Source: Granulicella sp.
GTDB taxonomy: Bacteria > Acidobacteriota > Terriglobia > Terriglobales > Acidobacteriaceae
Direction: 5' to 3'
Length of the DNA stretch: 36,688 bases
Assembly: GCA_003138795.1 (NCBI GenBank)
Contig: PLHC01000091.1
Coordinates: 28,281 to 64,968 of the forward strand
The position numbers were made by a program, and so were the translations under genes. Positions within the stretch are counted from its first letter, which is position 1. Each line of letters begins with the position of its first letter. The notes beneath the pieces were generated by a model. The model did not search any database. It was given only the letters and a program-made list of their open reading frames with translations, and had not been told where the DNA came from. This document shows, piece after piece, positions 24,842 to 33,351 of the stretch.

Positions 24842-25723
24842 TTACGGCTGCGGTGGTGTGCTGGCGGGGGTGGAGTTCGTCGGCTGTTGTTGTTGCTTCT
24901 GCTGCATCTTGAGCAATTCCTGCATTACCTGCTCGGGCGTCAGCGTTCCGTTGGGAGCGGTTCCCGTAGTGCTGCCGGCCGGCGGCGGGTTGGGCGCATC
25001 GACAATGCCCGAGGTGGCTGGTGTCGTCGAGGGCGTCGGAACCGAATCGAGGGGAACCGAATTTGTCGTCGGGAAGGTTGAAGCCGTCGGCGAAGTGTTC
25101 GACGGGCTGCCATTCACATCGTTCAGCGGCTGAGCAATGCTCTGCGGTCCCGAGGTTACAGGCGTTTGGGGCCGAGCCGGCTGGTTTGTGTTGCCCTGCA
25201 CGGGCTGGGCAACGGTAGCATCCTCATCGGCGCTGTCGTTATAGGCGGAGTAGGCAGAAGAATCAGGACTGGGTGGAGTTGGCCCACCGCTGCGCGGTGT
25301 CAGCATCAGTTTTGGCGGGTTCTCCGCATCGCCCTCGAGCAGCAGAATATTCGTCCCTGTCCCATCCAGCAGCGTCGCAAGTACCGACGAGATGGGCGCC
25401 GGACCATAGTTCCCGAAGACGCGCTGGTCCTCAACGCCGCCCGTAATCTTCAGTCCGGTCCTGCGCGAGATCGAGCGCAGAATCTGGTTCAGGCTGGAGT
25501 CGTTCGCGCGGACATCGATCTGACCGTTGATGTATGTGACCGCCGCATGATGGGGCTTGTTGGCGGGCTGCTCTCCAGTGACGGTCGTGCCCGCAATCGT
25601 CGGCTGCGTCGGCGGCAAGGTAGATGTGCTCGCCTGGGCGTGCATGCTGGTCGCGGCAACCACCGCCGCGAGCGCTCCTGCGGCGGCGCCCATCCCCACG
25701 CGAAAGTGGTGTGTTCGCTGCAT
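24842..25723 (-). CDS. Secreted STN-domain protein with disordered Pro/Thr/Gln-rich tail
   Basis: The product of about 293 residues starts at ATG 25723 (MQRTHHFRVG), with a signal peptide ending near MHAQA. Residues about 60-130 look like a Secretin/TonB short N-terminal (STN) domain: VTYINGQIDVRANDSSLNQILRSIS, then a GLKITGG strand and ISSVLATLLDGTGTNILLLEGD. The remaining half is low complexity (Pro, Thr, Ser, Asn) and ends in a short helix with a poly-Gln stretch (EQVMQELLKMQQKQQQQ). No secretin barrel or TonB-receptor barrel follows, so it is an orphan STN domain. A GTG at 25765 is an alternative start, but its GGAG is only 2 nt away. Confidence 0.72.
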   Translation of the reverse strand: MQRTHHFRVGMGAAAGALAAVVAATSMHAQASTSTLPPTQPTIAGTTVTGEQPANKPHHAAVTYINGQIDVRANDSSLNQILRSISRRTGLKITGGVEDQRVFGNYGPAPISSVLATLLDGTGTNILLLEGDAENPPKLMLTPRSGGPTPPSPDSSAYSAYNDSADEDATVAQPVQGNTNQPARPQTPVTSGPQSIAQPLNDVNGSPSNTSPTASTFPTTNSVPLDSVPTPSTTPATSGIVDAPNPPPAGSTTGTAPNGTLTPEQVMQELLKMQQKQQQQPTNSTPASTPPQP

Positions 25724-25905
25724 CTTCTGGTTGGGACGTGCGCGGCGGCAGGAGGGTAGCTTCACCGCTCCAGAATAGCGTCAAACTCAATTCGTGGTTG
25801 CCGCAAGCGTCGACGCATGGATCAACTGGGCGACCTCCGCTGGACTGGGAACGTCGGTCTCCGTATGCTGGGCAGGAGAAGTTGGATGGATTTAGGAGTA
25901 CGGCA

Positions 25906-26964
25906 TTGAGTCCCGAATGGAATAGAGTGAGTCGCGCAGTTGCACGAACAGGGGCTCTGCTCGCCCTGCTGCTGACCATTGCTTCGCCCGTAATGCATTC
26001 CCAGACCTGCACGACCCAGGCGAAGATGAGCGTCGCCATCCGGACCGGCCTCAGCGACGCCGCACTGAATCTCGCGCAGTCCATCCAGGACGGCGATGCA
26101 GTCAAAGTGCAGGCTGCGACCATCGCCGAGTTCTCCAGTGCATCGGCCTTTGCACCGACAGCAGCCCTGGTGCAGTCAACCTCGGCCATGGTGGCCAGCG
26201 ATACATTGCGCGTGACGCAGGTCTATGAGCTCGACGCGCGAGCGCGCAGGAGCGGAGACACCTCCGACGCCGACTTCAGTTGCGCCCTGACCGGCACCAC
26301 CTCGGAGACCGACTTCTCCATCTCCGGCCTCCCGCCCGGTCTGTACGGATTCGCCATGGTGGAAGCAACCGGCGACCGGCCCTGGCTGCTCTCGTTCCTG
26401 CTGCGTCAGGATGATGACAACTGGAAGCTCGCCGGCTTCTATCCGCGGACGCGCACCGCCGCTGGGCACGATGGCCTCTGGTACTGGACCTCGGCCCGCG
26501 CTCATGCCAAGGCCAAGGAGCTTTGGCTTGCCTGGGTCTTCTACGGCGAAGCCGACGAACTCCTGCGTCCCGCGAACTTCGCCACCAGCACGAACCTCGA
26601 CCGCCTGCGCTCGGAGCAGCATGCCGCCGCGCCGCCGGAGTTGATCGGTGGCATCGGGCCCGATAACCCGCTGGTGGTCAAAGCAGGCGACAGCAATGGC
26701 GCGGCCGCGGGCGCAGAGTATCGCTTCACCAGCATTGCAGCCGCAGGCTCGGGGGACAGCAAGCAGCTCAACCTGATCCTGCATGTGCGCGCGGACAACC
26801 TCAACGATTCTGCTGCAGCCAAAGCGCGCAGCAATGCTGCCGCCAAGGCTCTGCTCGATGCACACAAAGAGTTGCGGCAGGGCTTGCACAGCGTATGGGT
26901 CTTTGCGGATTCCGCAGGACACGAACCGCTCGTAACAGAACAGACGATCTCGGATATCCCCTAG
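25906..26964 (+). CDS. Secreted protein of unknown function
   Basis: The 352-residue product uses a TTG start with AGGAG 7 nt upstream. A signal peptide is visible (RTGALLALLLTIASPVMHSQ). The mature part has an early helical section (NLAQSIQDGDAVKVQAATIAEF) followed by a domain with GLYGFAMVEATG...FLLRQDDDNWKLAGFYPR, which has the look of a small alpha+beta fold of the NTF2-like type. The rest is mixed and ends near EPLVTEQTISDIP. No family can be named. It diverges from the STN-domain gene across a spacer of about 180 bp, so the two may share regulation. Confidence 0.75.
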   Translation: MSPEWNRVSRAVARTGALLALLLTIASPVMHSQTCTTQAKMSVAIRTGLSDAALNLAQSIQDGDAVKVQAATIAEFSSASAFAPTAALVQSTSAMVASDTLRVTQVYELDARARRSGDTSDADFSCALTGTTSETDFSISGLPPGLYGFAMVEATGDRPWLLSFLLRQDDDNWKLAGFYPRTRTAAGHDGLWYWTSARAHAKAKELWLAWVFYGEADELLRPANFATSTNLDRLRSEQHAAAPPELIGGIGPDNPLVVKAGDSNGAAAGAEYRFTSIAAAGSGDSKQLNLILHVRADNLNDSAAAKARSNAAAKALLDAHKELRQGLHSVWVFADSAGHEPLVTEQTISDIP

Positions 26965-26990
26965 TATGGTTGGTGTCGTGGATCCGGCGG

Positions 26991-27008
26991 AGGCGATCGA
27001 TTTCGCCT
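26991..27008. other. Hairpin in the 158-bp spacer before the nitroreductase
   Basis: AGGCGA-TCGATT-TCGCCT forms a perfect 6-bp stem 27 nt after the upstream stop. No T-run follows. It could be an mRNA 3' structure. Confidence 0.3.
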
Positions 27009-27122
27009 GGTGAAAAACTAAGTTCTAGGGTTTCGGCGGCGTGATGGCATAGATTTCCGCGCTGTACCGGCTCGAACGAGCAAAGCATCCTATTGGAATA
27101 GAGACATTCGGAGAACGAGTTC

Positions 27123-27770
27123 ATGGCAAGCGCACAGAAGTCCCTGGAACAGGCGGTCCACGAGCGGCGCTCGACGCCGAGCTTCGACGGAGAGCCGATT
27201 CCGCCGAGCGATCTGTGGCAGATCCTCGATGCCGGATTGCACGCGCCGAGCGGCTACAACATGCAGCCCTGGCGCTTCATCGTCGTGCAGCATCCGGAGC
27301 AACGCCGGCGGCTCCGCGCTGCCAGCTACAACCAGGCCAAGGTCGAAGAGGCTCCGGCGATTATTGTCGCCTGCGGCGATCGCGATGGCTGGCGCAGAGA
27401 CCTCGAAGAGATGCTGCGGATGGGGCGCGCGGGCGGCATGCCTGAAAGCTACGCAGCGCAGGCAGCAGCAAATGTCCCTGGCTATCTGTCGGCCTTTTCT
27501 GACGCAGAGATGACGGGCTGGCTCAACAAGCAGGTGACCATCGCCGTGACCACCATGATGTGGATGGCCGAGGTGCTGGGCTACGACACTGCAATGCTGG
27601 AGGGCTTCGAACAGAAGGGGGTCTGTGAGACGCTGCGTCTGCCGATGAGCTACTGGGTGGTCTCGCTGCTCGCCATCGGCCACCTCAAAGGATCCGACAA
27701 GTTCGACGGCGGCCGCTTCGATCCCTCGCATGCCGTCTTCGGCGAGGAGTATGGGAAGCCGCTGAAATAG
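27123..27770 (+). CDS. Nitroreductase-family flavoprotein
   Basis: FMN-dependent NAD(P)H oxidoreductase of 215 residues. It has the N-terminal family motif ERRSTPSFDGEPI (about residues 14-26) with the FMN phosphate-binding Arg residues, and APSGYNMQPWRF (41-52). The C-terminal segment has YDTAMLEGF and the AIGH strand that contacts the flavin. The substrate is not predictable. The ATG has GGAG about 9 nt upstream. A NUDIX hydrolase follows after 6 nt and then an alpha/beta hydrolase, forming a three-gene operon that may deal with damaged or electrophilic metabolites. Confidence 0.92.
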   Translation: MASAQKSLEQAVHERRSTPSFDGEPIPPSDLWQILDAGLHAPSGYNMQPWRFIVVQHPEQRRRLRAASYNQAKVEEAPAIIVACGDRDGWRRDLEEMLRMGRAGGMPESYAAQAAANVPGYLSAFSDAEMTGWLNKQVTIAVTTMMWMAEVLGYDTAMLEGFEQKGVCETLRLPMSYWVVSLLAIGHLKGSDKFDGGRFDPSHAVFGEEYGKPLK

Positions 27771-27776
27771 GCGCAA

Positions 27777-28238
27777 ATGAGCACCCTCCGCGAGTATCCA
27801 GAGAGACCAATTCCGGGCGTTGGAGCAGTCGTGCTGCGCCAGGTCGAAGGCCGTGCCGAGGTGCTGCTCGTACGTCGTGGCACTGAGCCCATGGCAGGCA
27901 GTTGGTCGCTTCCCGGAGGAGTCATCGAGCTCGGTGAGACAGCCCGCGAGGCCTGCGTTCGCGAGATGCTCGAAGAGACCGGGCTCACTGTCCAGACCAT
28001 CGCCGAAGTTGAGACCTTCGACATCATCCTGCGCGACGACGCCGGCCGCGTGCAGTACCACTACCTGATTGTCGACATACTCTGCCGCATCACCGCTGGC
28101 GAGCTGCGCCCTGGTACCGACGCAAGCGAGGCCGTCTGGGCGGACGTGCAGCACGTCCTCGAGCGTGGGGACTTCGCATTGACGCCGCGCGCCTGTACAG
28201 TGATACGCAGGGCATTGGTTATGGACGAGGGCTTGTAA
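27777..28238 (+). CDS. NUDIX hydrolase
   Basis: Pyrophosphohydrolase of 153 residues. The NUDIX box GX5EX7REUXEEXGU is complete from Gly48 to Leu70, with Glu54, Arg62, Glu63, Glu66 and Glu67. The preceding strands PIPGVGAVVLRQ and GSWSLPGG are typical of ADP-ribose or nucleotide sugar hydrolases, but the substrate is not evident. The TAA stop and the ATG of the next gene share one base, so the two are translationally coupled. Confidence 0.93.
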   Translation: MSTLREYPERPIPGVGAVVLRQVEGRAEVLLVRRGTEPMAGSWSLPGGVIELGETAREACVREMLEETGLTVQTIAEVETFDIILRDDAGRVQYHYLIVDILCRITAGELRPGTDASEAVWADVQHVLERGDFALTPRACTVIRRALVMDEGL

Positions 28239-29200
28239 TGAAGACGCTGGGGCGGTTGCTGCTGTTGGTCGTTGTACTTGGGTTGGCCTTCGGTGGGGTC
28301 TTCTACGAAAGGCCGCTGTGGGTGCAGCAGCAGGGAATCCACTTCGGCCTCTTCCTTCATCGCGTCCAGAGCAACTACGTCATGACGCCCGAAGGCCGCG
28401 TGCATTACTACGAGGCAGAGCCGCGGATTCCTGGCGGCGGTGTTCCGCTGGTGCTCGTGCATGGCCTTGCCGATCGCGGTGAGAGCTGGGCTCCCATGCT
28501 TGAGCGCCTGATGAAGGCTGGCTTCCACGTCTACGCCCCTGATCTCCTCGGCTACGGCCGCTCTCCCAAGCCGTCCGGCAGCGACTACTCCATCTCCACG
28601 CAGGAGCAGTTCGTCGCCGATTTCATCCAGTCGCTCGGTCTGCAAAAGACCGACGTCGGTGGCTGGTCTATGGGCGGCTGGATCGTCCTGAAGCTCGCGC
28701 TCGACCATCCCGACATCGTGGATCGCGTGGTGGTCTACGACAGCGCCGGCCTTGACCACCAGGTGACGGGCGGACCCCAGATCTTTCACCCGACGGATGG
28801 ACCTGCGCTGCAGCATCTGGCTGATTTGCTGGAGCCGCATGCAAAGCCCCTCCCGGGCTTTGTTCTCCGCGACGCGTTGCGCAAGCTCGGCCAGGGCCAG
28901 TGGGTCGTCGACCGCAGCATGGCCTCCATGGAGAGCAGAAAAGATCTCCTCGACAACCGTCTCAGCGGGCTGCCGGAACCGCTGCTGATCGTGTGGGGAA
29001 GCGACGACGAGCTGCTGCCGCTCTCCGTCGGTCAACAACTGCATGTGCTCGACCCACACTCCGAGCTGGATATCGTGCAGGGTTGCGGACATCTGGCGCC
29101 AAAGACATGTCCTGCCCGGGTCGCCGCAGTGACCGCAGTCTTCCTCAAGACAGACCCAGCGCCCACGGGCGGCATTTACACTCTCATCAGGACGCGGTAG
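28238..29200 (+). CDS. Membrane-anchored or secreted alpha/beta hydrolase
   Basis: The 320-residue product begins with a hydrophobic helix (residues 5-22), either an uncleaved anchor or a signal sequence. The alpha/beta hydrolase core shows the oxyanion motif VLVHGLADRG (about 72-81), the nucleophile elbow GWSMGG with Ser144, the acid in VWGSDDELLP, and the catalytic His in GCGHLAP. It resembles the lipase/esterase or peroxidase-like branch of the family. The start overlaps the NUDIX stop. It converges with ubiX with only two bases between the stops. Confidence 0.9.
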   Translation: MKTLGRLLLLVVVLGLAFGGVFYERPLWVQQQGIHFGLFLHRVQSNYVMTPEGRVHYYEAEPRIPGGGVPLVLVHGLADRGESWAPMLERLMKAGFHVYAPDLLGYGRSPKPSGSDYSISTQEQFVADFIQSLGLQKTDVGGWSMGGWIVLKLALDHPDIVDRVVVYDSAGLDHQVTGGPQIFHPTDGPALQHLADLLEPHAKPLPGFVLRDALRKLGQGQWVVDRSMASMESRKDLLDNRLSGLPEPLLIVWGSDDELLPLSVGQQLHVLDPHSELDIVQGCGHLAPKTCPARVAAVTAVFLKTDPAPTGGIYTLIRTR

Positions 29201-29202
29201 CC

Positions 29203-29871
29203 CTAATCTTCTGCGGTTTCTTCGCTGCCCCACGCATACGCCCCGGGCTGCGGCAAGCCAATGTGCTGCAGCACGCGATGCACGTAATTGCGGGTGATGT
29301 CCTCGACGGATTGCGGGTGGTTGTAGAACGTAGGAATGACCGGGAAGACAGTCGCTCCGGCCTCGGTAACCGCCGCCATATTGCGGATCTGGATCAGGTT
29401 CAGCGGCGTTTCGCGGACGCACAGCACCAGGCGGCGGCGCTCCTTCAGACAGACATCCGCCGCGCGTTCGATCAGGTTGCCCGCCAGGCCATGTGCGATG
29501 CCCGCCAGCGTTCCCATCGAGCAGGGCAGCACCACCATCGCGTCAATCGGATACGAACCCGAGGCGATCGGCGCTCCAATATCCTCATGTGCGAGCAGCA
29601 TGATCTTATCCGACGCGCAGCCTAACAACTTCTCTACCAGCGAGTTGCGGCCACTGACGCCGGTCTCCTCCGCAATGACGCGAAGCGCGCTCGGAGAGAC
29701 GACCAGGTGTACGCGTTCAACGCGTTCGTCCAACTCCAGCGCACGCAGCATCTCGAGCGCAAAGATGGAACCGCTCGCGCCGGTGATGGCGAGGATCAGG
29801 GTCGTGCGCGCTGGGTTCGCCGAGCTGCCGGCGAACTCCGAAGTGCTGCGGGAATGAGTTGCAAACGACAT
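29203..29871 (-). CDS. ubiX: UbiX-family flavin prenyltransferase
   Basis: Makes prenylated FMN, the cofactor of UbiD-type decarboxylases. The 222-residue product has the N-terminal TLILAITGASGS flavin-binding loop (about 24-35), the VVLPCSMGTLAGIAHGLAGNLIERAADV segment and the VRETPLNLIQIRNM motif characteristic of UbiX/Pad1. It carries an extension of about 22 residues before the usual start, so the true N-terminus may be further in. No ubiD gene is adjacent. Confidence 0.93.
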   Translation of the reverse strand: MSFATHSRSTSEFAGSSANPARTTLILAITGASGSIFALEMLRALELDERVERVHLVVSPSALRVIAEETGVSGRNSLVEKLLGCASDKIMLLAHEDIGAPIASGSYPIDAMVVLPCSMGTLAGIAHGLAGNLIERAADVCLKERRRLVLCVRETPLNLIQIRNMAAVTEAGATVFPVIPTFYNHPQSVEDITRNYVHRVLQHIGLPQPGAYAWGSEETAED

Positions 29872-29916
29872 GAACTCCGATTATCTCGCAAAAATTTGGA
29901 GTTTTCCGCGAGACAT

Positions 29917-29943
29917 TTGCCAAAGAAACTTGTTAGATAGAAT
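29917..29943 (+). promoter_or_regulatory. Candidate promoter for the secreted LRAT-like gene
   Basis: TTGCCA (29917-29922) and TAGAAT (29938-29943) are separated by 15 bp in the divergent region between ubiX and the next gene. The spacing is shorter than the ideal 17. The same hexamer spacing and -10 sequence occur before marR. Confidence 0.4.
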
Positions 29944-30013
29944 TGGCAGGGTTTTTTCTGAGCGATCGACGCATCCTACGGGAGTGTCCCGCAGCAAAGG
30001 TAAAGGTAAATCG

Positions 30014-31156
30014 ATGAGAGTCGCGAGGCAGTACCGCTCCCATGCGCGTACCCTCCAGCCCGCACTTTCAGGCCGGACTACCCCCCCTCTGGGCCTTGTC
30101 GCGTACCTCGTGCTCCTGCTCATGGCAGCTCCATCTGCCCATGCCGCGGTCTCCCTCCTGCTCGAGCAGCCCTACGGCAAACTGAACCTTTTCTTGCCAT
30201 CCGGACACTCCGCAATCTATCTCGACCACGTGTGTGCGGAGACGCCCCTCAAGCTGCGGCCATGCCGCCCCGGCGAACTTGGCGTCGTCATCAGCCGATA
30301 CGACGCCATCAGCAACCACGACTGGGTGGCGATGCCACTCATTCCCTACCTTTACTCGGTCAGTTCGGCTGCGGAGATTCCTCAGAGCGTCGATCGAGCC
30401 AGCGAGTCTCAGCTTCGCGATACGTACCGTCGGCAGTATCTGCAGTCCGTTGCACCGGATCGCCCCGACGGTAGTGCGCCCGGCGGCAACTGGTATGAAC
30501 TCGTCGGCTCGGCCTTCGACCGCACGATCTATGGCTTCCGCTTGAACACCACCGCCGAGCAGGACGCGAAGTTCATCGCCACCTTCAACGACCGCAGGAA
30601 CGTCGAGGACTACAACGGCGCACTCCACAACTGCGCGGACTTTGCCAGGGTGACCATCAACCAGTTCTATCCCCATGCGGTGCGCAGAAACTACATCGCC
30701 GATCTCGGCATGACGTCGCCTAAGTCGGTGGCCCGAAGCCTGAGTCACTATGCCTCCAAGCATCCTGGGGTCGGCTTCGAGGTCTTCGTGATTCCGCAGG
30801 TCAATGGCGATCTGCCTCGTTCTCACTCCAACAAGGATCTAGCCGAGTACATACTCAAGCGCTACAGTGTGCCGCTGGTCGTGGTGTCGCCCATATCGAC
30901 CGCCGTGGTATTCGCCGCGTACGTGGGCCAAGGGCGGTTCTCGATGCCCAAACATCCCCCGTTGTTGCTCGACCTGGACGAGCTTTCCTCGAGCGATCCG
31001 TCCAAATCGATTAACCGGCCATTCCCACCGATGCTCCCGTCGTTACCTCCGCCGGTCCGCACCCTGATGACAGCATCTGAAGGTGGTGTCACGATGCCCG
31101 CGGCCAAAAGCGCCGCTGCGCGGGTATCTCTGGTTCATGCCGGAATGGTCCCGTAG
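30014..31156 (+). CDS. Secreted protein with LRAT/permuted NlpC-like His and Cys motifs
   Basis: The 380-residue product starts at ATG 30014, with AAAGG about 8 nt upstream, and has a hydrophobic signal (LGLVAYLVLLLMAAPSAHA). His65 lies in LPSGHSAIYL and Cys207 in HNCADFARVTINQFYP. A GHxAIYL strand followed much later by NCxxFA is the order of His and Cys in circularly permuted papain-like enzymes (LRAT, YiiX and YaeF types), so a thiol hydrolase or acyltransferase is plausible. This is an inference from short motifs. The C-terminal third has a hydrophobic stretch (VPLVVVSPISTAVVFAAY) and a Pro/Ser-rich tail. The frame continues upstream to 29870 but would overlap the promoter region. Confidence 0.72.
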   Translation: MRVARQYRSHARTLQPALSGRTTPPLGLVAYLVLLLMAAPSAHAAVSLLLEQPYGKLNLFLPSGHSAIYLDHVCAETPLKLRPCRPGELGVVISRYDAISNHDWVAMPLIPYLYSVSSAAEIPQSVDRASESQLRDTYRRQYLQSVAPDRPDGSAPGGNWYELVGSAFDRTIYGFRLNTTAEQDAKFIATFNDRRNVEDYNGALHNCADFARVTINQFYPHAVRRNYIADLGMTSPKSVARSLSHYASKHPGVGFEVFVIPQVNGDLPRSHSNKDLAEYILKRYSVPLVVVSPISTAVVFAAYVGQGRFSMPKHPPLLLDLDELSSSDPSKSINRPFPPMLPSLPPPVRTLMTASEGGVTMPAAKSAAARVSLVHAGMVP

Positions 31157-31191
31157 ACTCTCGCCTCAGCCCTACTCGTTCGGTGCTGGTG

Positions 31192-31821
31192 TCAGCGCCG
31201 GCGGTTTGGAGATAACGCGAAGGCGATGAGCGTCGGCCCGTGCAGGCCGGACCGCTGCTCCGCGGCGGCGATCAGCTCGTCCTCCAGCGGACGCCAGCTC
31301 TGGTCCATCTCGCAGCGCGCAACCTCTTCTGCTGGTGCATCCACAAAACAAAGCTCGCAGACGGTCAGGTGGTCGTCCTCGTCGCGCACCGGCGGCCCAA
31401 AGGTCCGGCACTGCACGGGCCGAGCCGCATACAGATCGCAGGTTCCGGTCGCTGGATCGAGCACCGGGCACGGCTCATCGTTGGCAAACTCCTCGAACGC
31501 CTCTTCGTGCTGCGGCGCGGTGAAGAGCAGGCCGCTGCTCGGATCGCCGGGAAACTCCGCGCTGAGTCGGGCACGCGAGGCCGCAGCCCGCCCTCTGATT
31601 CGGTCGGGGACATCGGCCTCCGCCATAGCCAGCGCCTCGCGCAGCATCTCCGCGTCGAGTTGCGAGATGGCAAACACGCCCACGCAGCACTGGTGACACC
31701 CCGGCCTGCAGGCCAGCCAGCCGCCTGAACGCTCCGTCGTCGAGGCGAGTGCGGCGTCGAGAATAGGGAACAGTTCAGCCATAGCGAACGCCGTGGAGCT
31801 TGCAGCTTGCACGCAACTCAT
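31192..31821 (-). CDS. YkgJ-type Cys-cluster (zinc/iron-chelating) protein
   Basis: The product has about 209 residues. The cluster CRPGCHQCCVG lies near residue 40, and downstream cysteines follow in CPVLDPATGTCDLYAARPVQCRTFGPP and CELCF. This is the YkgJ/UPF0153 pattern of an N-terminal CxxxCxxCC and a later CxxYxxRPxxCR. Such proteins are predicted to bind Zn or an Fe-S cluster; their reaction is generally unknown. I chose ATG 31821, with GAG 8 nt upstream, because longer versions would run into purB; ATG 31782 is an alternative. It lies 76 nt downstream of purB. Confidence 0.8.
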   Translation of the reverse strand: MSCVQAASSTAFAMAELFPILDAALASTTERSGGWLACRPGCHQCCVGVFAISQLDAEMLREALAMAEADVPDRIRGRAAASRARLSAEFPGDPSSGLLFTAPQHEEAFEEFANDEPCPVLDPATGTCDLYAARPVQCRTFGPPVRDEDDHLTVCELCFVDAPAEEVARCEMDQSWRPLEDELIAAAEQRSGLHGPTLIAFALSPNRRR

Positions 31822-31897
31822 ATCGACTACTCGAAGGAAGAAGCCGGCCAGCACTTCCTGCGGCGAGCATTGCGAGTATGTCGCCGCGCTGACTGCA

Positions 31898-33196
31898 TCA
31901 GCCCTCCGCCAGCACCCTCTCAAACACCTCATCGATATTCGCGAGCTGCCTCCGCACATCGAAGGCCTCGGCGATCTTCTCCGGCGAAAGCCGCGCATTG
32001 ATCTCGGGGTCGGCTTCGATCAGCGTGCGATAGTTCAGGTCGTCGGTCCACGCATTCATCGCGTGCCCCTGCACCAGCCGGTAGGCGTCTTCGCGGCTCA
32101 TGCCGGCTGCGGCGAGATCGATCAGCAACTGACCACTGAAGACCAGCCCGTTGGTCGACTCCAGGTTTTTCAGCATGCGCGCCGGGTACACCAGCAACCG
32201 CTCGATCAGAGTGGCGGTCTTGTCGAGCAGGTAATCCGCAAGAATCGTCGTGTCCGGCAGAATGACGCGCTCGGCCGAGGAGTGTGAGATATCGCGCTCA
32301 TGCCACAGCGCAACGTCCTCCAGCGCAACCTGGGCGTTACCGCGCACCACCCGAGCCAGCCCGCAGATGTTCTCGCACGTAATGGGATTCCGCTTGTGCG
32401 GCATCGCGCTCGAGCCCTTTTGCCCGGCGGAGAAGAACTCCTCTGCCTCGCGAACCTCGGTGCGCTGCAGGTGCCGAATCTCGAGCGCAATCTTATCCAG
32501 CGTCGAACACATCACGGCCAGCGTGGTGATGTACGCAGCATGGCGGTCGCGCTGCAGCACCTGTGTTGAGATCAGCGCGGGCTGCAGGCCCAGTTCCGCC
32601 AGGATCGCTGCCTCGTGTGCCGGTTTGAGCTTCCCAAAGGCGCCGACAGCACCCGAAACCTTTCCGACGCGCAAGTCTTCAGCCGCCGCGTTGAAGCGCT
32701 TCAGGTTGCGACCCATCTCGGAGTACCACAGCAGCAGCTTCATCCCGAAGGTGGTGGGCTCGGCGTGGACGCCATGGGTGCGGCCGATCGTCGGTGTGTG
32801 CTGGAATTCCACAGCCCGCTTGCGCAGAACGTCGCGAAGCCGGACGATTCCATCACGAATCAATGCAGATGCCTGCACGAAGGCCAATCCCTGCGCCGTG
32901 TCGACGACATCGGTGGAGGTCAGACCGTAGTGCAACCAGCGGGCGTCGGGTCCAACCGCCTCGGCTACCGCCGTCGTAAACGCGAGCACATCGTGGCGCG
33001 TCTCCGCTTCGATCTCGTGGATGCGTTCGATGGTGAAGGAGGCTCGTTGCTGCAACGCGTCGACGGCGGAGGGGGGAACAATCCCCGCGCGGGCAAGGGC
33101 GGTTGTCGCCGCAATCTCAACGCGCAGCCAGTTCTCGTACTTGCGTTGTTCGGACCAGATGGCGGCCATCGCAGGCCGGGTATAGCGGGCAATCAT
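31898..33196 (-). CDS. purB: Adenylosuccinate lyase
   Basis: Splits SAICAR and adenylosuccinate to fumarate plus AICAR or AMP in purine synthesis. The 432-residue product has the fumarase/aspartase-superfamily signature [11 protein letters not shown] near residue 265, the [14 protein letters not shown] segment near 140, and the [10 protein letters not shown] loop near 88. The size is typical of the short bacterial form. The ATG has GGAG 5 nt upstream. The 155-bp region to the divergent marR gene carries the marR promoter; no PurR-type operator was recognised. Confidence 0.96.
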   Translation of the reverse strand: MIARYTRPAMAAIWSEQRKYENWLRVEIAATTALARAGIVPPSAVDALQQRASFTIERIHEIEAETRHDVLAFTTAVAEAVGPDARWLHYGLTSTDVVDTAQGLAFVQASALIRDGIVRLRDVLRKRAVEFQHTPTIGRTHGVHAEPTTFGMKLLLWYSEMGRNLKRFNAAAEDLRVGKVSGAVGAFGKLKPAHEAAILAELGLQPALISTQVLQRDRHAAYITTLAVMCSTLDKIALEIRHLQRTEVREAEEFFSAGQKGSSAMPHKRNPITCENICGLARVVRGNAQVALEDVALWHERDISHSSAERVILPDTTILADYLLDKTATLIERLLVYPARMLKNLESTNGLVFSGQLLIDLAAAGMSREDAYRLVQGHAMNAWTDDLNYRTLIEADPEINARLSPEKIAEAFDVRRQLANIDEVFERVLAEG

Positions 33197-33317
33197 GGGG
33201 ACTCCGGTGGTGCAGTAGGGTGGTGCGGTAGTTCGTCGAGAGGTGAATCGTCAACGAAGCAAAAAACTTCTGGTCGCTAGCGTTAGTGTAACCAGTTTGT
33301 TTCGGGAGCTGGGCCGG

Positions 33318-33344
33318 TTGGGAACTGTCGCTTTGCGATAGAAT
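33318..33344 (+). promoter_or_regulatory. Candidate promoter of marR
   Basis: TTGGGA (33318-33323), a 15-bp spacer and TAGAAT (33339-33344), ending 7 nt before ATG 33352. If used, the mRNA would begin at or next to the start codon. Confidence 0.4.
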
Positions 33345-33351
33345 AGAGAAA

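Noticed and set aside
28061-29422. Long open frame opposite the NUDIX, hydrolase and ubiX genes.
   Set aside because: Spans three real genes on both strands and has no motif; the sense genes carry intact catalytic motifs.
29870-30013. 48-residue N-terminal extension of the LRAT-like protein.
   Set aside because: It overlaps the ubiX start and the candidate promoter, and would bury the signal peptide 75 residues inside the protein.
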